DNA of 64,000 nucleotides from Candidatus Omnitrophota bacterium (GCA_029261035.1 JAJDCD010000008.1:124001-188000); one strand, 5' to 3'. Shown: positions 27,876 to 37,275, counted from the first letter of the stretch. Numbers and translations are program-made. Notes: generated by a model from the sequence alone, not told the origin.

Positions 27876-28001
27876 TTAAGTTAAAAATCGAATTAAACAC
27901 AACAAAGAAATTATTGCCATCAAAAAGGATAGTACGAGTAGAAAAATAAAAACCTTTGGCAAATCCACTTTCTCTTCGGGAGCTTTAATTTTAATAGCCA
28001 T
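27876..28001 (-). CDS. 41-aa single-pass membrane peptide
   Basis: Short frame starting ATG at 28001 with a strong AAAGGAG 7 bases upstream. Residues 1-15 are polar and charged (MAIKIKAPEEKVDLP), residues about 16-36 form one hydrophobic helix, and it ends LIRFLT. It lies 13 bp after the HD-GYP gene and 53 bp before pal, in line with the operon. I recognise no family. The strong ribosome site and the clean N-in type topology support it as a real gene. Confidence 0.6.
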   Translation of the reverse strand: MAIKIKAPEEKVDLPKVFIFLLVLSFLMAIISLLCLIRFLT

Positions 28002-28014
28002 TGATTTTCTCCTT

Positions 28015-29511
28015 TTAAATTGCTCTATCTTCTCGAATTCTTCTTTCCATCACATTCATAAATGCCTCTACAACATCAGGATCAAACTGACTCCCTGCAT
28101 TTCCTTCAATTTCTCGAATTGCCTCTGTAGGCATCATCGGCTTCCTATAAGTTCGCTTTGAAATCATTGCTACATAAGAATCAACAACAGCAACAATTCT
28201 TGCTCCCATCGGAATTTCAGACTCTTTCAAACCATCAGGATAACCTTTACCATCATGACGTTCGTGATGATGTAAAATAATGGGTATCAAGGGCCTTAAA
28301 GACGGAATCTTTTTTAGTATCTCAGCGCCTAATTTAGGATGTTTTTTTATTTTATCCAGCTCAGTCCGAGTTAACTCAGACTCTTTTTCTAAAATATCCT
28401 TAGGAGTTCCAACATGCCCAGCATCTAACAAGTACGTCGCTCTATATACATGCGTCAACTCTTCACTTCTAAGATTTAGTTCTTTCCCTACTTCAAAGGC
28501 TAAATCTCCTAGAAGCTTGTGATGCTTTTGGTTAACATTATAGCCTAAATTCATCAATTCGTTTATTGTTTTAATACTCCCTAGAGTCAATTCTTCACTT
28601 TCTTCGTATAATTGAGCATTCTTAATGGCTACAACGGCCTGCTCAGACAACGTCTTTAAAATCTCTAAGTCAGCCTCTCCAAAGGAATTATTACTAATTT
28701 TATTATGTACGGAAATAACGCCTACAAGATCATCTTCAAAAAGAGGTACCGCAATACATTTTGAGCTGGAAAAGAATTCACTCGTCGCTCCGACTTTACC
28801 CTCAACCCCATGTCCAATGCGATGCTTAATGTGCTTTTTAGATCCAGAGTCACCCAAAACCACCTTAGGCACCAAATACTTCCCTGTAGAATCTACTAAC
28901 ATTACCGTACAACCTTTAGCTTTTAATACTTGGGCACATAGCCTAGCAATTCTCGGCAGCAAATCGTCTAACCTAAGAGATGAGCGTATTACACGATGTA
29001 AAGAATGGAGGGTTGATAAAGCTAAAGCTCTAGGGTGAACGGTTTCATAAACATTATTCAATTCGTAATTTTTATAAGCAAGTTGAACTAAAGTATTTAA
29101 ATAATTACTAAAAGCATTAAACAAATCCTTTTTCTTGCTTAAGCGAGGCGCTGCTACTAAAACAACATAACCCTTAACTTGATTTAGATAAGTCAAAGAA
29201 AGAGAAACACAATTTAAACCCTTTAAAGAAAATTCATACGGATAGTTCTCTTGTATTTTAGCCCTATGTTCTATGACTGTGTCATAAATAGCATCTTTAT
29301 ACTCTTTTTGTTGTTTACGAGAACCTGTCTTGGAAGGCCAAACTTTTTTACAACATAAAGTTTTCATTTTTTGAACGGGCTCATCTGAAGTCAGAATCAA
29401 CCACGCACAAACGTCTCCAAATAAATGAAGAAACGACTCATACCCTTCTGTCCAATCTTCATTTTCAGAGAAAAACTTTTCTAATACATGTTTTGACTTC
29501 TTACTTGTCAT
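28015..29511 (-). CDS. GAF and HD-GYP domain protein with degenerate HD motif
   Basis: 498 aa from the ATG at 29511 (MTSKKSKHVLEKFF), with AGGAGA 7 bases upstream; an earlier TTG is less likely. Residues about 1-150 are a divergent sensor-like region, about 160-310 a GAF domain (LHRVIRSSLRLDDLLPRIA to AVVAIKNAQLYEE), and about 315-495 an HD-GYP domain. The GYP part is intact (HHHERHDGKGYPDGLKESE), as is GSQFDPDVVEAF. The first metal motif, normally LHDIGKIG, reads LLDAGHVG: the histidine and the lysine are lost. HD-GYP enzymes hydrolyse cyclic di-GMP; this one may be inactive or altered. Possible job: GAF-gated signalling. Confidence 0.85.
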   Translation of the reverse strand: MTSKKSKHVLEKFFSENEDWTEGYESFLHLFGDVCAWLILTSDEPVQKMKTLCCKKVWPSKTGSRKQQKEYKDAIYDTVIEHRAKIQENYPYEFSLKGLNCVSLSLTYLNQVKGYVVLVAAPRLSKKKDLFNAFSNYLNTLVQLAYKNYELNNVYETVHPRALALSTLHSLHRVIRSSLRLDDLLPRIARLCAQVLKAKGCTVMLVDSTGKYLVPKVVLGDSGSKKHIKHRIGHGVEGKVGATSEFFSSSKCIAVPLFEDDLVGVISVHNKISNNSFGEADLEILKTLSEQAVVAIKNAQLYEESEELTLGSIKTINELMNLGYNVNQKHHKLLGDLAFEVGKELNLRSEELTHVYRATYLLDAGHVGTPKDILEKESELTRTELDKIKKHPKLGAEILKKIPSLRPLIPIILHHHERHDGKGYPDGLKESEIPMGARIVAVVDSYVAMISKRTYRKPMMPTEAIREIEGNAGSQFDPDVVEAFMNVMERRIREDRAI

Positions 29512-29697
29512 GTGACGGTCTCCTGATGCGGTCAATCAAAATAAGTCAACGCCAATTTTATCATAAAAAACTGAAGTAAGCGGAGCGGGATTTACAGCTA
29601 AACGTTAAATATGAGACTGAAACAGTAAAAATCAACTCATTATGGCTTAATTTGACCTATTTTCAGATTCCACAAACTCATATCTAAGTATCTAGTT

Positions 29698-30810
29698 CTA
29701 TACTCTTTCAAAAGGTTGGAATAGTTTGGAATATTCCTCAAGGGCAAAACGGTCCGTCATCCCTGAAAGGTAGTCACATATAGCACGATGGAGCCCTTCA
29801 TTTTCAGACCGGCGTCTTACAAAATCAGGAAGCTGTCCAGGACACTCTTCATATACTCTAAAAATCTCTGCCAACAACCTCTTACCCTTATTTGTCATAC
29901 GAACAACCCTGTAATGCTGATACAAATCTTTTTTGAGAAAATCTTGAAGTTCATTCTTTAACACATTAAAACCTTTAGAAAACGCAGCTACAGGTTCTGA
30001 AACTTTTTTTAAATCCTCTAAACTTTTTATTTTAAAATTTTCTATATTCTTTTGTGTCTGCTCAAGCAAGTCTCCAACCATTCGATTCATCAGCATACGA
30101 ATAACAAGACGGTTTCTATGGGATTGACTAATATCAGGATAGATCTTAAAAGTCTCTTTTAAAGACTCATTCCATATAGAGACATTCTCACATTGACCTG
30201 GGAGAATCAGTCCCGATCTAAGACCATCATCTAAATCATGGCAATCATAAGCAATTTCATCGCACAGATCAGATAGATTAGCTTCAAGAAAATAACACTC
30301 ATCTTCATGTTTTTGTAAACCCAGCCTAACTTCATATGTTAAATTCAATCCATGAAAATCAGGATAACTATCCTCTAAAACCTCAACCACTCGTAAGCTC
30401 TGTTTATTGTGCTCAAAACCACCGTGATCACGCATCAACTCATAAAGAGCGTCCTCGCCAGCATGGCCAAAAGGGCCGTGCCCTAAATCATGAGCCAAAG
30501 CTATCGCTTCGGTCAAGTCTTCATTAAGTCTTAATGCTCTAGATAAAGTTTTAGCAATTTGGGAAACTTCCAAGGTGTGTGTTAAACGAGTTCTATAATG
30601 ATCCCCTTCGTGATTAACAAAAACTTGTGTTTTGTATTCTAGACGACGAAAAGCAGAGCTATGAATAACACGGTCACGATCCCGCTGAAAAACAGTTCTC
30701 AAATCATGCTCAGGTTCTTTAAATTGACGCCCCTGACTTTCGGAACTTCTCATCGCATAAGGTGCCAATGATTGATTTTCTTTTTCTTCTAAATAGCTTC
30801 TAACGCTCAT
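29698..30810 (-). CDS. dgt: Deoxyguanosinetriphosphate triphosphohydrolase-like HD protein
   Basis: 370 aa. dNTPase of the HD superfamily: DRDRVIHSSAFRRLEYKTQVF, the first metal histidine in RLTHTLEVSQIAKTL, then the HD pair in ALAHDLGHGPFGHAGE, and YDCHDLDDGLRSG with the last ligand. Length and order match the short dGTPase-like proteins. Such enzymes cleave dNTPs to nucleoside and triphosphate, trimming dNTP pools; the preferred nucleotide cannot be read here. It lies 34 bp after the AAA ATPase gene. Confidence 0.93.
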   Translation of the reverse strand: MSVRSYLEEKENQSLAPYAMRSSESQGRQFKEPEHDLRTVFQRDRDRVIHSSAFRRLEYKTQVFVNHEGDHYRTRLTHTLEVSQIAKTLSRALRLNEDLTEAIALAHDLGHGPFGHAGEDALYELMRDHGGFEHNKQSLRVVEVLEDSYPDFHGLNLTYEVRLGLQKHEDECYFLEANLSDLCDEIAYDCHDLDDGLRSGLILPGQCENVSIWNESLKETFKIYPDISQSHRNRLVIRMLMNRMVGDLLEQTQKNIENFKIKSLEDLKKVSEPVAAFSKGFNVLKNELQDFLKKDLYQHYRVVRMTNKGKRLLAEIFRVYEECPGQLPDFVRRRSENEGLHRAICDYLSGMTDRFALEEYSKLFQPFERV

Positions 30811-30844
30811 ACATTACCACTTTCATTAAAATATGGATTCATAC

Positions 30845-32473
30845 TTAAATAATAACTTTTGGACGTTCGTAAACATCAAGCAAACGGTTAAGGCTTTTCA
30901 AATCCCAAACACTAATTTTAGCATTTTTAGCCATTAGAATTGCATTCAAATCAATCCCTCCTAAAGCTACCATAATCTTCCTTGCACCTTTCGTTTTTTC
31001 TTCTTTTGTCTCATTAAGAAAAAAATGAATGTCATCTTCTTTTATTGGATCATTCGATATTTGGCAAATCCAAGATCCTTTAGCGGCCAGTCCCTTGACA
31101 GGAAAAATGCGCCCATTAGAAGTCTTTGAAACCACTCGATCAAAAGCAGTGCAAATCAACTTACTCGAACCTATTTGCACAACCTCCCCCCTAAACTGAG
31201 AAAACAACTCTTCAACTCGTTGAGGAATATCTTTCTGTTGTTCCTGCAAGAAATGAGCATAGCTTAAATCCAATTGCCTAATAAAATACTGAGTCCTTCT
31301 CTCCATATCCGTCTCAACACCCAAAACTCCTACCATCACAACTTGTTTCAACCAAAATTTCAAGAGTAAATCAGAAATCAAAAAAATACGCCCTTCTTTA
31401 TGAATCACTTCTTCATCCAATAAAAGCTGAAGACTCTTTTTTACATCAACCACTTTTCTCCCAAGATATTGAGCTAACCGAGAAATCTTCCTATGCCCTA
31501 ATGCAATTCCAACTAATATTTGTATGGGGTGTATTAAGTTCTTAGCTCTATGAGATAAAGTGTATAGACTCTCAAAATACTGATGTATCCGTCCAGAACT
31601 ATTAAGAAGCTCATCAACACAGGTCTGAAAGAAAATTTCTCTATCAAATATAGTCTTATTCCTTTGCTTTAAAAGCTCACACCCTCTTTCAAGCATAACG
31701 GACATATAAAAAGGATGGGAGTCCGTAAAATGAATTATAAAATTCTCTAAAGTCAAATCAAGTTGAAAAGGATGGATTTTACTCTTAACGTATTTCCTTG
31801 CAGAACTATAATCCAATGTGGAAATTTCCAAGATTTCAAAATTACCAAAAAGTAAATTCAACTTTTCTCTAAAAACCGCCTTTGTTTTCAAAGGCTTAGA
31901 ACTAGCAACAACATACATGGTATCTTTATCTACCATAATTTGCTTTCCTAAGGCTCCAAATGGATTTCTCAATGAAAGAGTGTCAATATAATTAAAAGCA
32001 TCCAATACAAGGATAATTTGGCATCCTGTCTCTTCACGGATAATATTAGGTAATTCAAGGACCTTTTTATAAGCCTCTTCTAATTGCTTCTTATTTACTA
32101 ATTTTAAAGAAGCCCTCATATAATCAACTGTTTTAGGAACATATTTTTTTGCGGTTTGAATTAAACTAGTTACATCCCAAGGAATATTTTCATCTTTAAG
32201 TTTAAGCAAACTCATTAATGAACTAGCCATAAAGCGCTTAATAAATAACTCCAAAGAACCTTGAGGAACTTCTACAAAAATTGGAATCGTTTCTTTATCA
32301 CTGGACTCTGAAATGAACTGTCTAAGAATAGAGGACTTACCAACAGCAGGAGGACCCACAAGGGCCATGTTTTGACGATACCCTTTTTTAAAAGCAACTA
32401 GCCGTTTATTTAAAAGGGCCAACATATCTTCTCTTACTAAAAAATCAGAGCCCCAAACGGGATCAGTAGCCAT
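30845..32473 (-). CDS. AAA/STAND-like ATPase of unknown role
   Basis: 542 aa. Walker A in ALVGPPAVGKSSILRQFI (about 37-54), Walker B in CQIILVLDAFNYID (about 150), and a sensor-like VVASSKPLKTKAVF. Residues about 290-380 look like a winged-helix bundle (QILVGIALGHRKISRLAQYLGR, then LLDEEVIHKEGRIFLIS and KFWLKQVV), the layout of archaeal-type ATPases (Arch_ATPase/DUF234-like). The C-terminal 140 residues end in VALGGIDLNAILMAKNAKISVWDLKSLNRLLDVY, which looks like a nuclease-fold-like (PD-D/ExK or SIR-like) tail, but I do not see a full catalytic set. Found between dgt and a lone receiver. Confidence 0.65.
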   Translation of the reverse strand: MATDPVWGSDFLVREDMLALLNKRLVAFKKGYRQNMALVGPPAVGKSSILRQFISESSDKETIPIFVEVPQGSLELFIKRFMASSLMSLLKLKDENIPWDVTSLIQTAKKYVPKTVDYMRASLKLVNKKQLEEAYKKVLELPNIIREETGCQIILVLDAFNYIDTLSLRNPFGALGKQIMVDKDTMYVVASSKPLKTKAVFREKLNLLFGNFEILEISTLDYSSARKYVKSKIHPFQLDLTLENFIIHFTDSHPFYMSVMLERGCELLKQRNKTIFDREIFFQTCVDELLNSSGRIHQYFESLYTLSHRAKNLIHPIQILVGIALGHRKISRLAQYLGRKVVDVKKSLQLLLDEEVIHKEGRIFLISDLLLKFWLKQVVMVGVLGVETDMERRTQYFIRQLDLSYAHFLQEQQKDIPQRVEELFSQFRGEVVQIGSSKLICTAFDRVVSKTSNGRIFPVKGLAAKGSWICQISNDPIKEDDIHFFLNETKEEKTKGARKIMVALGGIDLNAILMAKNAKISVWDLKSLNRLLDVYERPKVII

Positions 32474-32601
32474 ATAAACTCTTTAACTTTTATGGTTATT
32501 TTCTTAAAAACATAAAATAACACGGATTTAAAATTATTAAAAAAGGGGTAACTTTATACCAAATTAAGGCAAGATTATCAATCGGAATTTTAATGAAGGA
32601 A

Positions 32602-32979
32602 TTAACCTGCAGAAACAGCTTTTTCAATCATATCGAGCAGAATCTTAGAATCAAAGGGTTTTTCTATAAATCCTTGTATGTTTTCTAATTCAAAGAGATC
32701 CCCTATCATCTTCTTACGCTTTGCTGTCAGTATAATTACGGGTAATTTTGCCGTATTTTCGTTCTTTCTCAGAGTCTTTAAAACAGTCAACCCATCCATA
32801 CCAGGCATCATAACATCCAATATCATTAGATCAGGATTAGACTCTTCAATCTTTTTCAAAGCTTCTTCTCCAGAACCCGCAGTGATCACCTCATACCCAT
32901 TGGATTCTAAACGAATCTGAACCACTTCTCTGATATCCTCTTCATCATCGACAAACAATACTTTTTTGCCAGCACTCAT
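32602..32979 (-). CDS. Single-domain response regulator (CheY-like receiver)
   Basis: 125 aa, receiver only. Acidic pocket VDDEED, phosphorylation aspartate in LMILDVMMPGMDGL (about residue 54), switch threonine in ILTAKRK and the lysine in EKPF are all present. No output domain, so it must act by protein contact. Likely partners nearby are the AAA ATPase and the GAF/HD-GYP protein; no histidine kinase is in the window. Confidence 0.93.
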   Translation of the reverse strand: MSAGKKVLFVDDEEDIREVVQIRLESNGYEVITAGSGEEALKKIEESNPDLMILDVMMPGMDGLTVLKTLRKNENTAKLPVIILTAKRKKMIGDLFELENIQGFIEKPFDSKILLDMIEKAVSAG

Positions 32980-33041
32980 AAGGACTCCCTATTAAATTCA
33001 AAAAATGTTATATAACTTTATCGGCTATACAACATCGAACA

Positions 33042-34772
33042 TTAACCTTTTAAACGAGTTACAAACATTCTCGACTCATTTATAAGTTTACCTGCTCTAG
33101 TTTTTATATGCAAACGCTCATATAAATAGAATAGAGACAGTATTATTTCCATCGTTACTATAATCCAAAGAGTTCCTGAGTGATACCCCTCAAAATGATA
33201 AAAGGATACTATTTCAGTTAAAAATTGATGGGTATAAGCCCAATAAAGCGCTACCATTAAAAAAGATATCGAATTAAAAACCAAAAAATCCTCATCTCGA
33301 ACCCACCCCCATTTGCGTGAAGTTATCAACATCTGCAAAGTTAAAAGAACCGAAACACCCAACATTTCTCTAGGTGTCCACAACCAAAACACACCCATAA
33401 CTTTTGATTGATAACAGGCACCAAAAAATACACTCATTAGCAAAAGAAAAAAGCCGAGTTGAATATAAGTCTTTAAAAATAAAAGAATAGTTTTCACGAA
33501 ATACTGATTTTTATTTGATGCCCAAAAATATACTAAAGCAATATGAGATAACACAAAACATAAACTCAGTATTGAAAATCCTGCTAAGAGACTCATCAAA
33601 TAAGAAAAAAACCAATAGGAATGAAAGTGATGAAGATTAAAAGCTTCAATATATGGGTTTAATTTAACAAACTCCATATCAATTAAAAAAAACAAAATAA
33701 ACCCTATTATAGAAGCGCTTAAAACGTACAATGTCCTATTAAATGCCTTACGAGTTAATATAATAATTAAAGCAATACTTCCCGGAACCCAAAGCATCAA
33801 CTCATAGCCGTTCGTAACAGGAAGAACTCCCCTCAAATACCACCTCCAAGCGAATAAAGACAGTGTTAAAATAAAAAGAAGTGAAAAACCCACTCTACCC
33901 AGGGTCAAACACCCCTTATTTTTAGTAAGAAGATAAGCGCTAAATACGGCAATTAAAAAAAGATTGAAAATCCAAAATATTCTCAAAAATCGTATCTGAT
34001 GATAATTTGCATTCCATCGACTCTTCACATAAGGAAGTTCAGTATTAGATAAAAGAGCAACATCCTTCTGTAATTGAATAAGCAAATTTGAAAAACGAGA
34101 AACAGCCTCCCCCTCTCCTCTTCTAAAAGACTGTAGTAGCTCTCCAAAAATCATTAAAAATTCATATCGTATATTTTCAGGCAATTCAGGATCTAAAGTA
34201 TGTCCTGGCAATAAATCAGTAATAGATAACCATTCATTTTTGTTTTTTTGAGTAAATGGAACAATGGACATAGATGTATTTTGAGCAATCCCATAAAACA
34301 ACCTCAATTGCTCATAAAGATTCAGCACTGCCTTTTCTGATTTATTTAGAACAACACCTTCATCCTGACGCTTTAAAACTTCTTTATAATAATGTTGGTA
34401 CATCTCGTTATGAGCAAGCTCCAAAGGTGAAAAGAGTTTTTCTTTAGCACTTGATTGTAATATCTTCTTTAAGGAGTCATTCTGAATAGAAATAATCTTC
34501 TTATTTTCATACTTTTTAGGTTCAAGAATCCAAGAAACACATTTTTGAACTGCTTCAATAGAAGAAACATGAATCTCACCTTCAATAAAAAACAAAGCCT
34601 CCTTTAGGAATACAGTTAAAGGTTTTAGCTCTGATCCATCTTGAATAATAATTTTTTTTAGATTTTTAATATCATTTTTTTCAACAAGGGCATATGATTC
34701 ACTTACGAAAGATGTGATGAGAAGCAAATTGAAGAACGTAAGAAAAAAGGATCTCACAAGAATCTTGTTCAA
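33042..34772 (-). CDS. ccsA: Cytochrome c biogenesis protein CcsA/ResC-like
   Basis: 576 aa. Residues about 1-30 are a signal/membrane segment; about 30-260 are periplasmic; the rest holds 7-9 membrane segments with the haem-handling region. The tryptophan-rich signature reads GVFWLWTPREMLG, where the family usually has WGxxWxWDPKE, so the aspartate is replaced by T. Conserved histidines occur in NLHHFHSYWFFSY and near the C-terminus. The start is TTG at 34772, overlapping the resB stop. Together with ResB it ligates haem to apocytochrome c on the periplasmic side. Confidence 0.82.
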   Translation of the reverse strand: MNKILVRSFFLTFFNLLLITSFVSESYALVEKNDIKNLKKIIIQDGSELKPLTVFLKEALFFIEGEIHVSSIEAVQKCVSWILEPKKYENKKIISIQNDSLKKILQSSAKEKLFSPLELAHNEMYQHYYKEVLKRQDEGVVLNKSEKAVLNLYEQLRLFYGIAQNTSMSIVPFTQKNKNEWLSITDLLPGHTLDPELPENIRYEFLMIFGELLQSFRRGEGEAVSRFSNLLIQLQKDVALLSNTELPYVKSRWNANYHQIRFLRIFWIFNLFLIAVFSAYLLTKNKGCLTLGRVGFSLLFILTLSLFAWRWYLRGVLPVTNGYELMLWVPGSIALIIILTRKAFNRTLYVLSASIIGFILFFLIDMEFVKLNPYIEAFNLHHFHSYWFFSYLMSLLAGFSILSLCFVLSHIALVYFWASNKNQYFVKTILLFLKTYIQLGFFLLLMSVFFGACYQSKVMGVFWLWTPREMLGVSVLLTLQMLITSRKWGWVRDEDFLVFNSISFLMVALYWAYTHQFLTEIVSFYHFEGYHSGTLWIIVTMEIILSLFYLYERLHIKTRAGKLINESRMFVTRLKG

Positions 34773-36259
34773 AGCAAAAACTCTTCTTTTTTTTCAATTT
34801 GAATTTCAGTTTGAGTTGAGCTATTTGATCGCAGGACAAAAGATGTCGTACGTCTCTTTTTGAGATCTCTAGACTCCCAATAAGGCAAGAAATAAACTTG
34901 AAGAAAAACACCTAAGAGGATACAAAATCCTCCCACTAATTTCACATATAACAAAGGGTCTTTCTTAACGGATAAAAACAACTCATTATTTTCTGAAGGA
35001 ATCAGAGATAAATGAAACCCTCTATGCCAAAATGGTAATTGAAATAAACTTTTCTTGCCTGCATCAGTTTGACTCAATTGGATAATAGGAAACAAAACTT
35101 CAGATTGTTTTTCTAAAGTCGCTCCTATTTCAAATGGAAGGTCTTTTTTACGATGAAAATACTCTAATTTAATTTTCTGGCCAAAAACAGAAAGGTTCTT
35201 TACTCTATTCAATTGAACCCAAACATTTTGCCTCGTCTTACCTTGAGTAAACTCCAAGAGAAGAGCTTCTTCTATTTTCTGTCCAAAAGGCACAAACTCA
35301 TTTCGTGTAACATAATTTTCTTTCACCCTAATATTGTCATTCACATCATCAATTGAAAATTTCACGTCTTTCCACCCCGTCCTATATTCTTTTTCTAAAA
35401 AAATAGGCCCAGACTGAGTGAACACCCCATCAACCATCAGACGATAAAACAAATTGCCTTCTGGTGAAAATACGATCCACAAAGCATTTGAATGGTTTTG
35501 AAACAACTCATCCTTTCTATCTCTTAAAAAATACGTCAACTCATCCTTGGTTTGAGCTGTAAGTAAATAAATTTTAGCAAAATCTGAAGAAAAAACTTTA
35601 TCCACCATCCCTCCAAAAGACACCCAATCATTAAACTCACCTTCAGCACTAAACAAATGGAGCAAAATCCCAGAATCCCCATCATCAACCCCAACAGCAA
35701 CATTTTTTTCAAGAACTGCATTTGGAACGATTTTTTTTATTTTAACTTTTAATTTCTCACCTGAATTCAAACGAAGGTTTTCAACTTTATTTAACTTGGA
35801 ATTTAGAAGAAAAGTTTGTTCTTCTGAATTAACTTGGACTTTAAGCTCTTTTTCATCTAACAAAACCTCTTTGACAGTCTCCCCGGGTCTAAGGGCAACC
35901 CTACCTTCATACGCCATGTAATGAGAAGCAAATAAAGCAATGACAATATAAGCAAAACCTAATTGAAAAATCCAATAGCCTGAGGTTCTAAGTGATAAAG
36001 GAAATCGAGATCTTAATAGAATAATACCTTGAAGAAATAAAACAGCTGTTATGATGAGAAACAATGATTTTGGTACAGAAAAGAAACTTGCTGAAATTAA
36101 CAAAAGACACAAACAGCCCCATAAAACAAATGTCGTACCCAAGGAGCATGCCAGGTTTTTGAATAGAAATAGAAAAACTTGATTTAAGTTTATCCGAGGC
36201 TTTTTATTCCACATAGAGAATAAATAAGCGTGTAAATTATGATAAATCTTTTTCATCAT
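34769..36259 (-). CDS. resB: Cytochrome c biogenesis protein ResB-like
   Basis: 496 aa. Three to four membrane segments near the N-terminus (about 30-120) and one near 450, with a long periplasmic domain rich in beta structure between them, ending in DPLLYVKLVGGFCILLGVFLQVYF. The topology and the block FPLSLRTSGYWIFQLGFAYIV are typical of ResB/Ccs1 proteins, which hold apocytochrome and haem for CcsA. It ends in an overlap with ccsA (TTGA), so the two are translationally coupled. Confidence 0.82.
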   Translation of the reverse strand: MMKKIYHNLHAYLFSMWNKKPRINLNQVFLFLFKNLACSLGTTFVLWGCLCLLLISASFFSVPKSLFLIITAVLFLQGIILLRSRFPLSLRTSGYWIFQLGFAYIVIALFASHYMAYEGRVALRPGETVKEVLLDEKELKVQVNSEEQTFLLNSKLNKVENLRLNSGEKLKVKIKKIVPNAVLEKNVAVGVDDGDSGILLHLFSAEGEFNDWVSFGGMVDKVFSSDFAKIYLLTAQTKDELTYFLRDRKDELFQNHSNALWIVFSPEGNLFYRLMVDGVFTQSGPIFLEKEYRTGWKDVKFSIDDVNDNIRVKENYVTRNEFVPFGQKIEEALLLEFTQGKTRQNVWVQLNRVKNLSVFGQKIKLEYFHRKKDLPFEIGATLEKQSEVLFPIIQLSQTDAGKKSLFQLPFWHRGFHLSLIPSENNELFLSVKKDPLLYVKLVGGFCILLGVFLQVYFLPYWESRDLKKRRTTSFVLRSNSSTQTEIQIEKKEEFLL

Positions 36260-36286
36260 AATAAAATCTCGAAATGAAAAGAATGA

Positions 36287-37222
36287 TTAAGAAACAGAAA
36301 TTGGTGTTTGAACTTCAGCTTTTGACTCTAACCAACCAACATAGTCTTTAACAGCTTCTTTAAAATTATATTTAGATTTAAATCCAAGAATTTTATTCGA
36401 AGATGCCATTTCAGCACGTGTATCATTTTGGTAGAAAGCATATGGGTTATCAAAGTATTCAGGCTCAAACTTGGTTCCCAAACCTTCATTAAGAGCTTCA
36501 ATCAACTCGTTAAATGAAGTACCTCGCCCTGTCCCCACATTAAAAACCCCACTTCTTTTAGCTTCTAAAGCTGCTAAATTTGCACGCACAACATCTTTCA
36601 CATAAATATGATCTCTTTTTTGTTCTCCAAATTTAAAAATCCTAGGATTTTTACCTTCTTTCATCTGAAGATAAAGTTGGTAGATCATACTTGCTGCTTT
36701 TTCCTTGTGCTGTTCATGCGGACCAAAAACATTAAAATACCGTAGCCCAACAATCACATTAGGATATAACTTCATAACATCATAAACAAATTGATCCATT
36801 AAATATTTAGAAAATGCATATGGATTTAAAGGATTTAACCCCTTATCTTCTACCTGAGGAGATTCACTATTACCATACACCCCTGCACTAGAAGCATAAA
36901 CCAAACGTGCTTTATGTTTTAAACCAAATTCCAATATACGATGAAAACCTTCAAAATTCTCTTGGATCATAAATTTTTGATCCATAATTGTAGTATCGGT
37001 AATCGCTGCTTCATGGAAAATTACATTAGGCTTAGGAACACGGCTATCGAAATCTACATCCAATACAGACTCAGCAATAACCTCGCCCTTAAAACCTATT
37101 AAATTCTTAAAAGTCCCTGTAGAAAAGTTATCAATAATAGTAACTTTAAAGCCTAAACGTTCTAATTCTAATGCGATCTGAGAACCTATAAATCCAGCTC
37201 CCCCTGTTACTAATGCTCTCAT
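36287..37222 (-). CDS. hldD: ADP-L-glycero-D-manno-heptose 6-epimerase
   Basis: 311 aa short-chain epimerase of LPS inner-core heptose synthesis. NAD loop VTGGAGFIGSQIALELE, catalytic serine in YASSAGVYGNSE, and the Y-x3-K pair in NPYAFSKYLMD. The block VFGPHEQHKEKAASMIYQL distinguishes HldD from GalE. It implies heptose-containing lipopolysaccharide. AAGGAG lies upstream of the ATG. Confidence 0.93.
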   Translation of the reverse strand: MRALVTGGAGFIGSQIALELERLGFKVTIIDNFSTGTFKNLIGFKGEVIAESVLDVDFDSRVPKPNVIFHEAAITDTTIMDQKFMIQENFEGFHRILEFGLKHKARLVYASSAGVYGNSESPQVEDKGLNPLNPYAFSKYLMDQFVYDVMKLYPNVIVGLRYFNVFGPHEQHKEKAASMIYQLYLQMKEGKNPRIFKFGEQKRDHIYVKDVVRANLAALEAKRSGVFNVGTGRGTSFNELIEALNEGLGTKFEPEYFDNPYAFYQNDTRAEMASSNKILGFKSKYNFKEAVKDYVGWLESKAEVQTPISVS

Positions 37223-37269
37223 AGAAGTATCTCCTTCTTAATTCATGAAATTTGGGCACATTTTACCTG

Positions 37270-37275
37270 ATTATA
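37270..37275 (-). promoter_or_regulatory. Candidate -10 box upstream of hldD
   Basis: Minus-strand TATAAT lies about 48 bases before the hldD start in the 82 bp gap after lnt. The sequence 17 bp upstream (ATTTAA) is a weak -35. Confidence 0.3.

Noticed and set aside
28280-29038. Plus-strand open frames antisense to the HD-GYP gene, up to 137 codons
   Set aside because: No family resemblance and no ribosome site; the opposite strand encodes recognisable GAF and HD-GYP domains.
29512-29697. tRNA or small RNA in the gap between the HD-GYP gene and dgt
   Set aside because: No T-loop (GGTTCRANYCC), no stable stems; only AT-rich sequence with an uncertain -10-like box.
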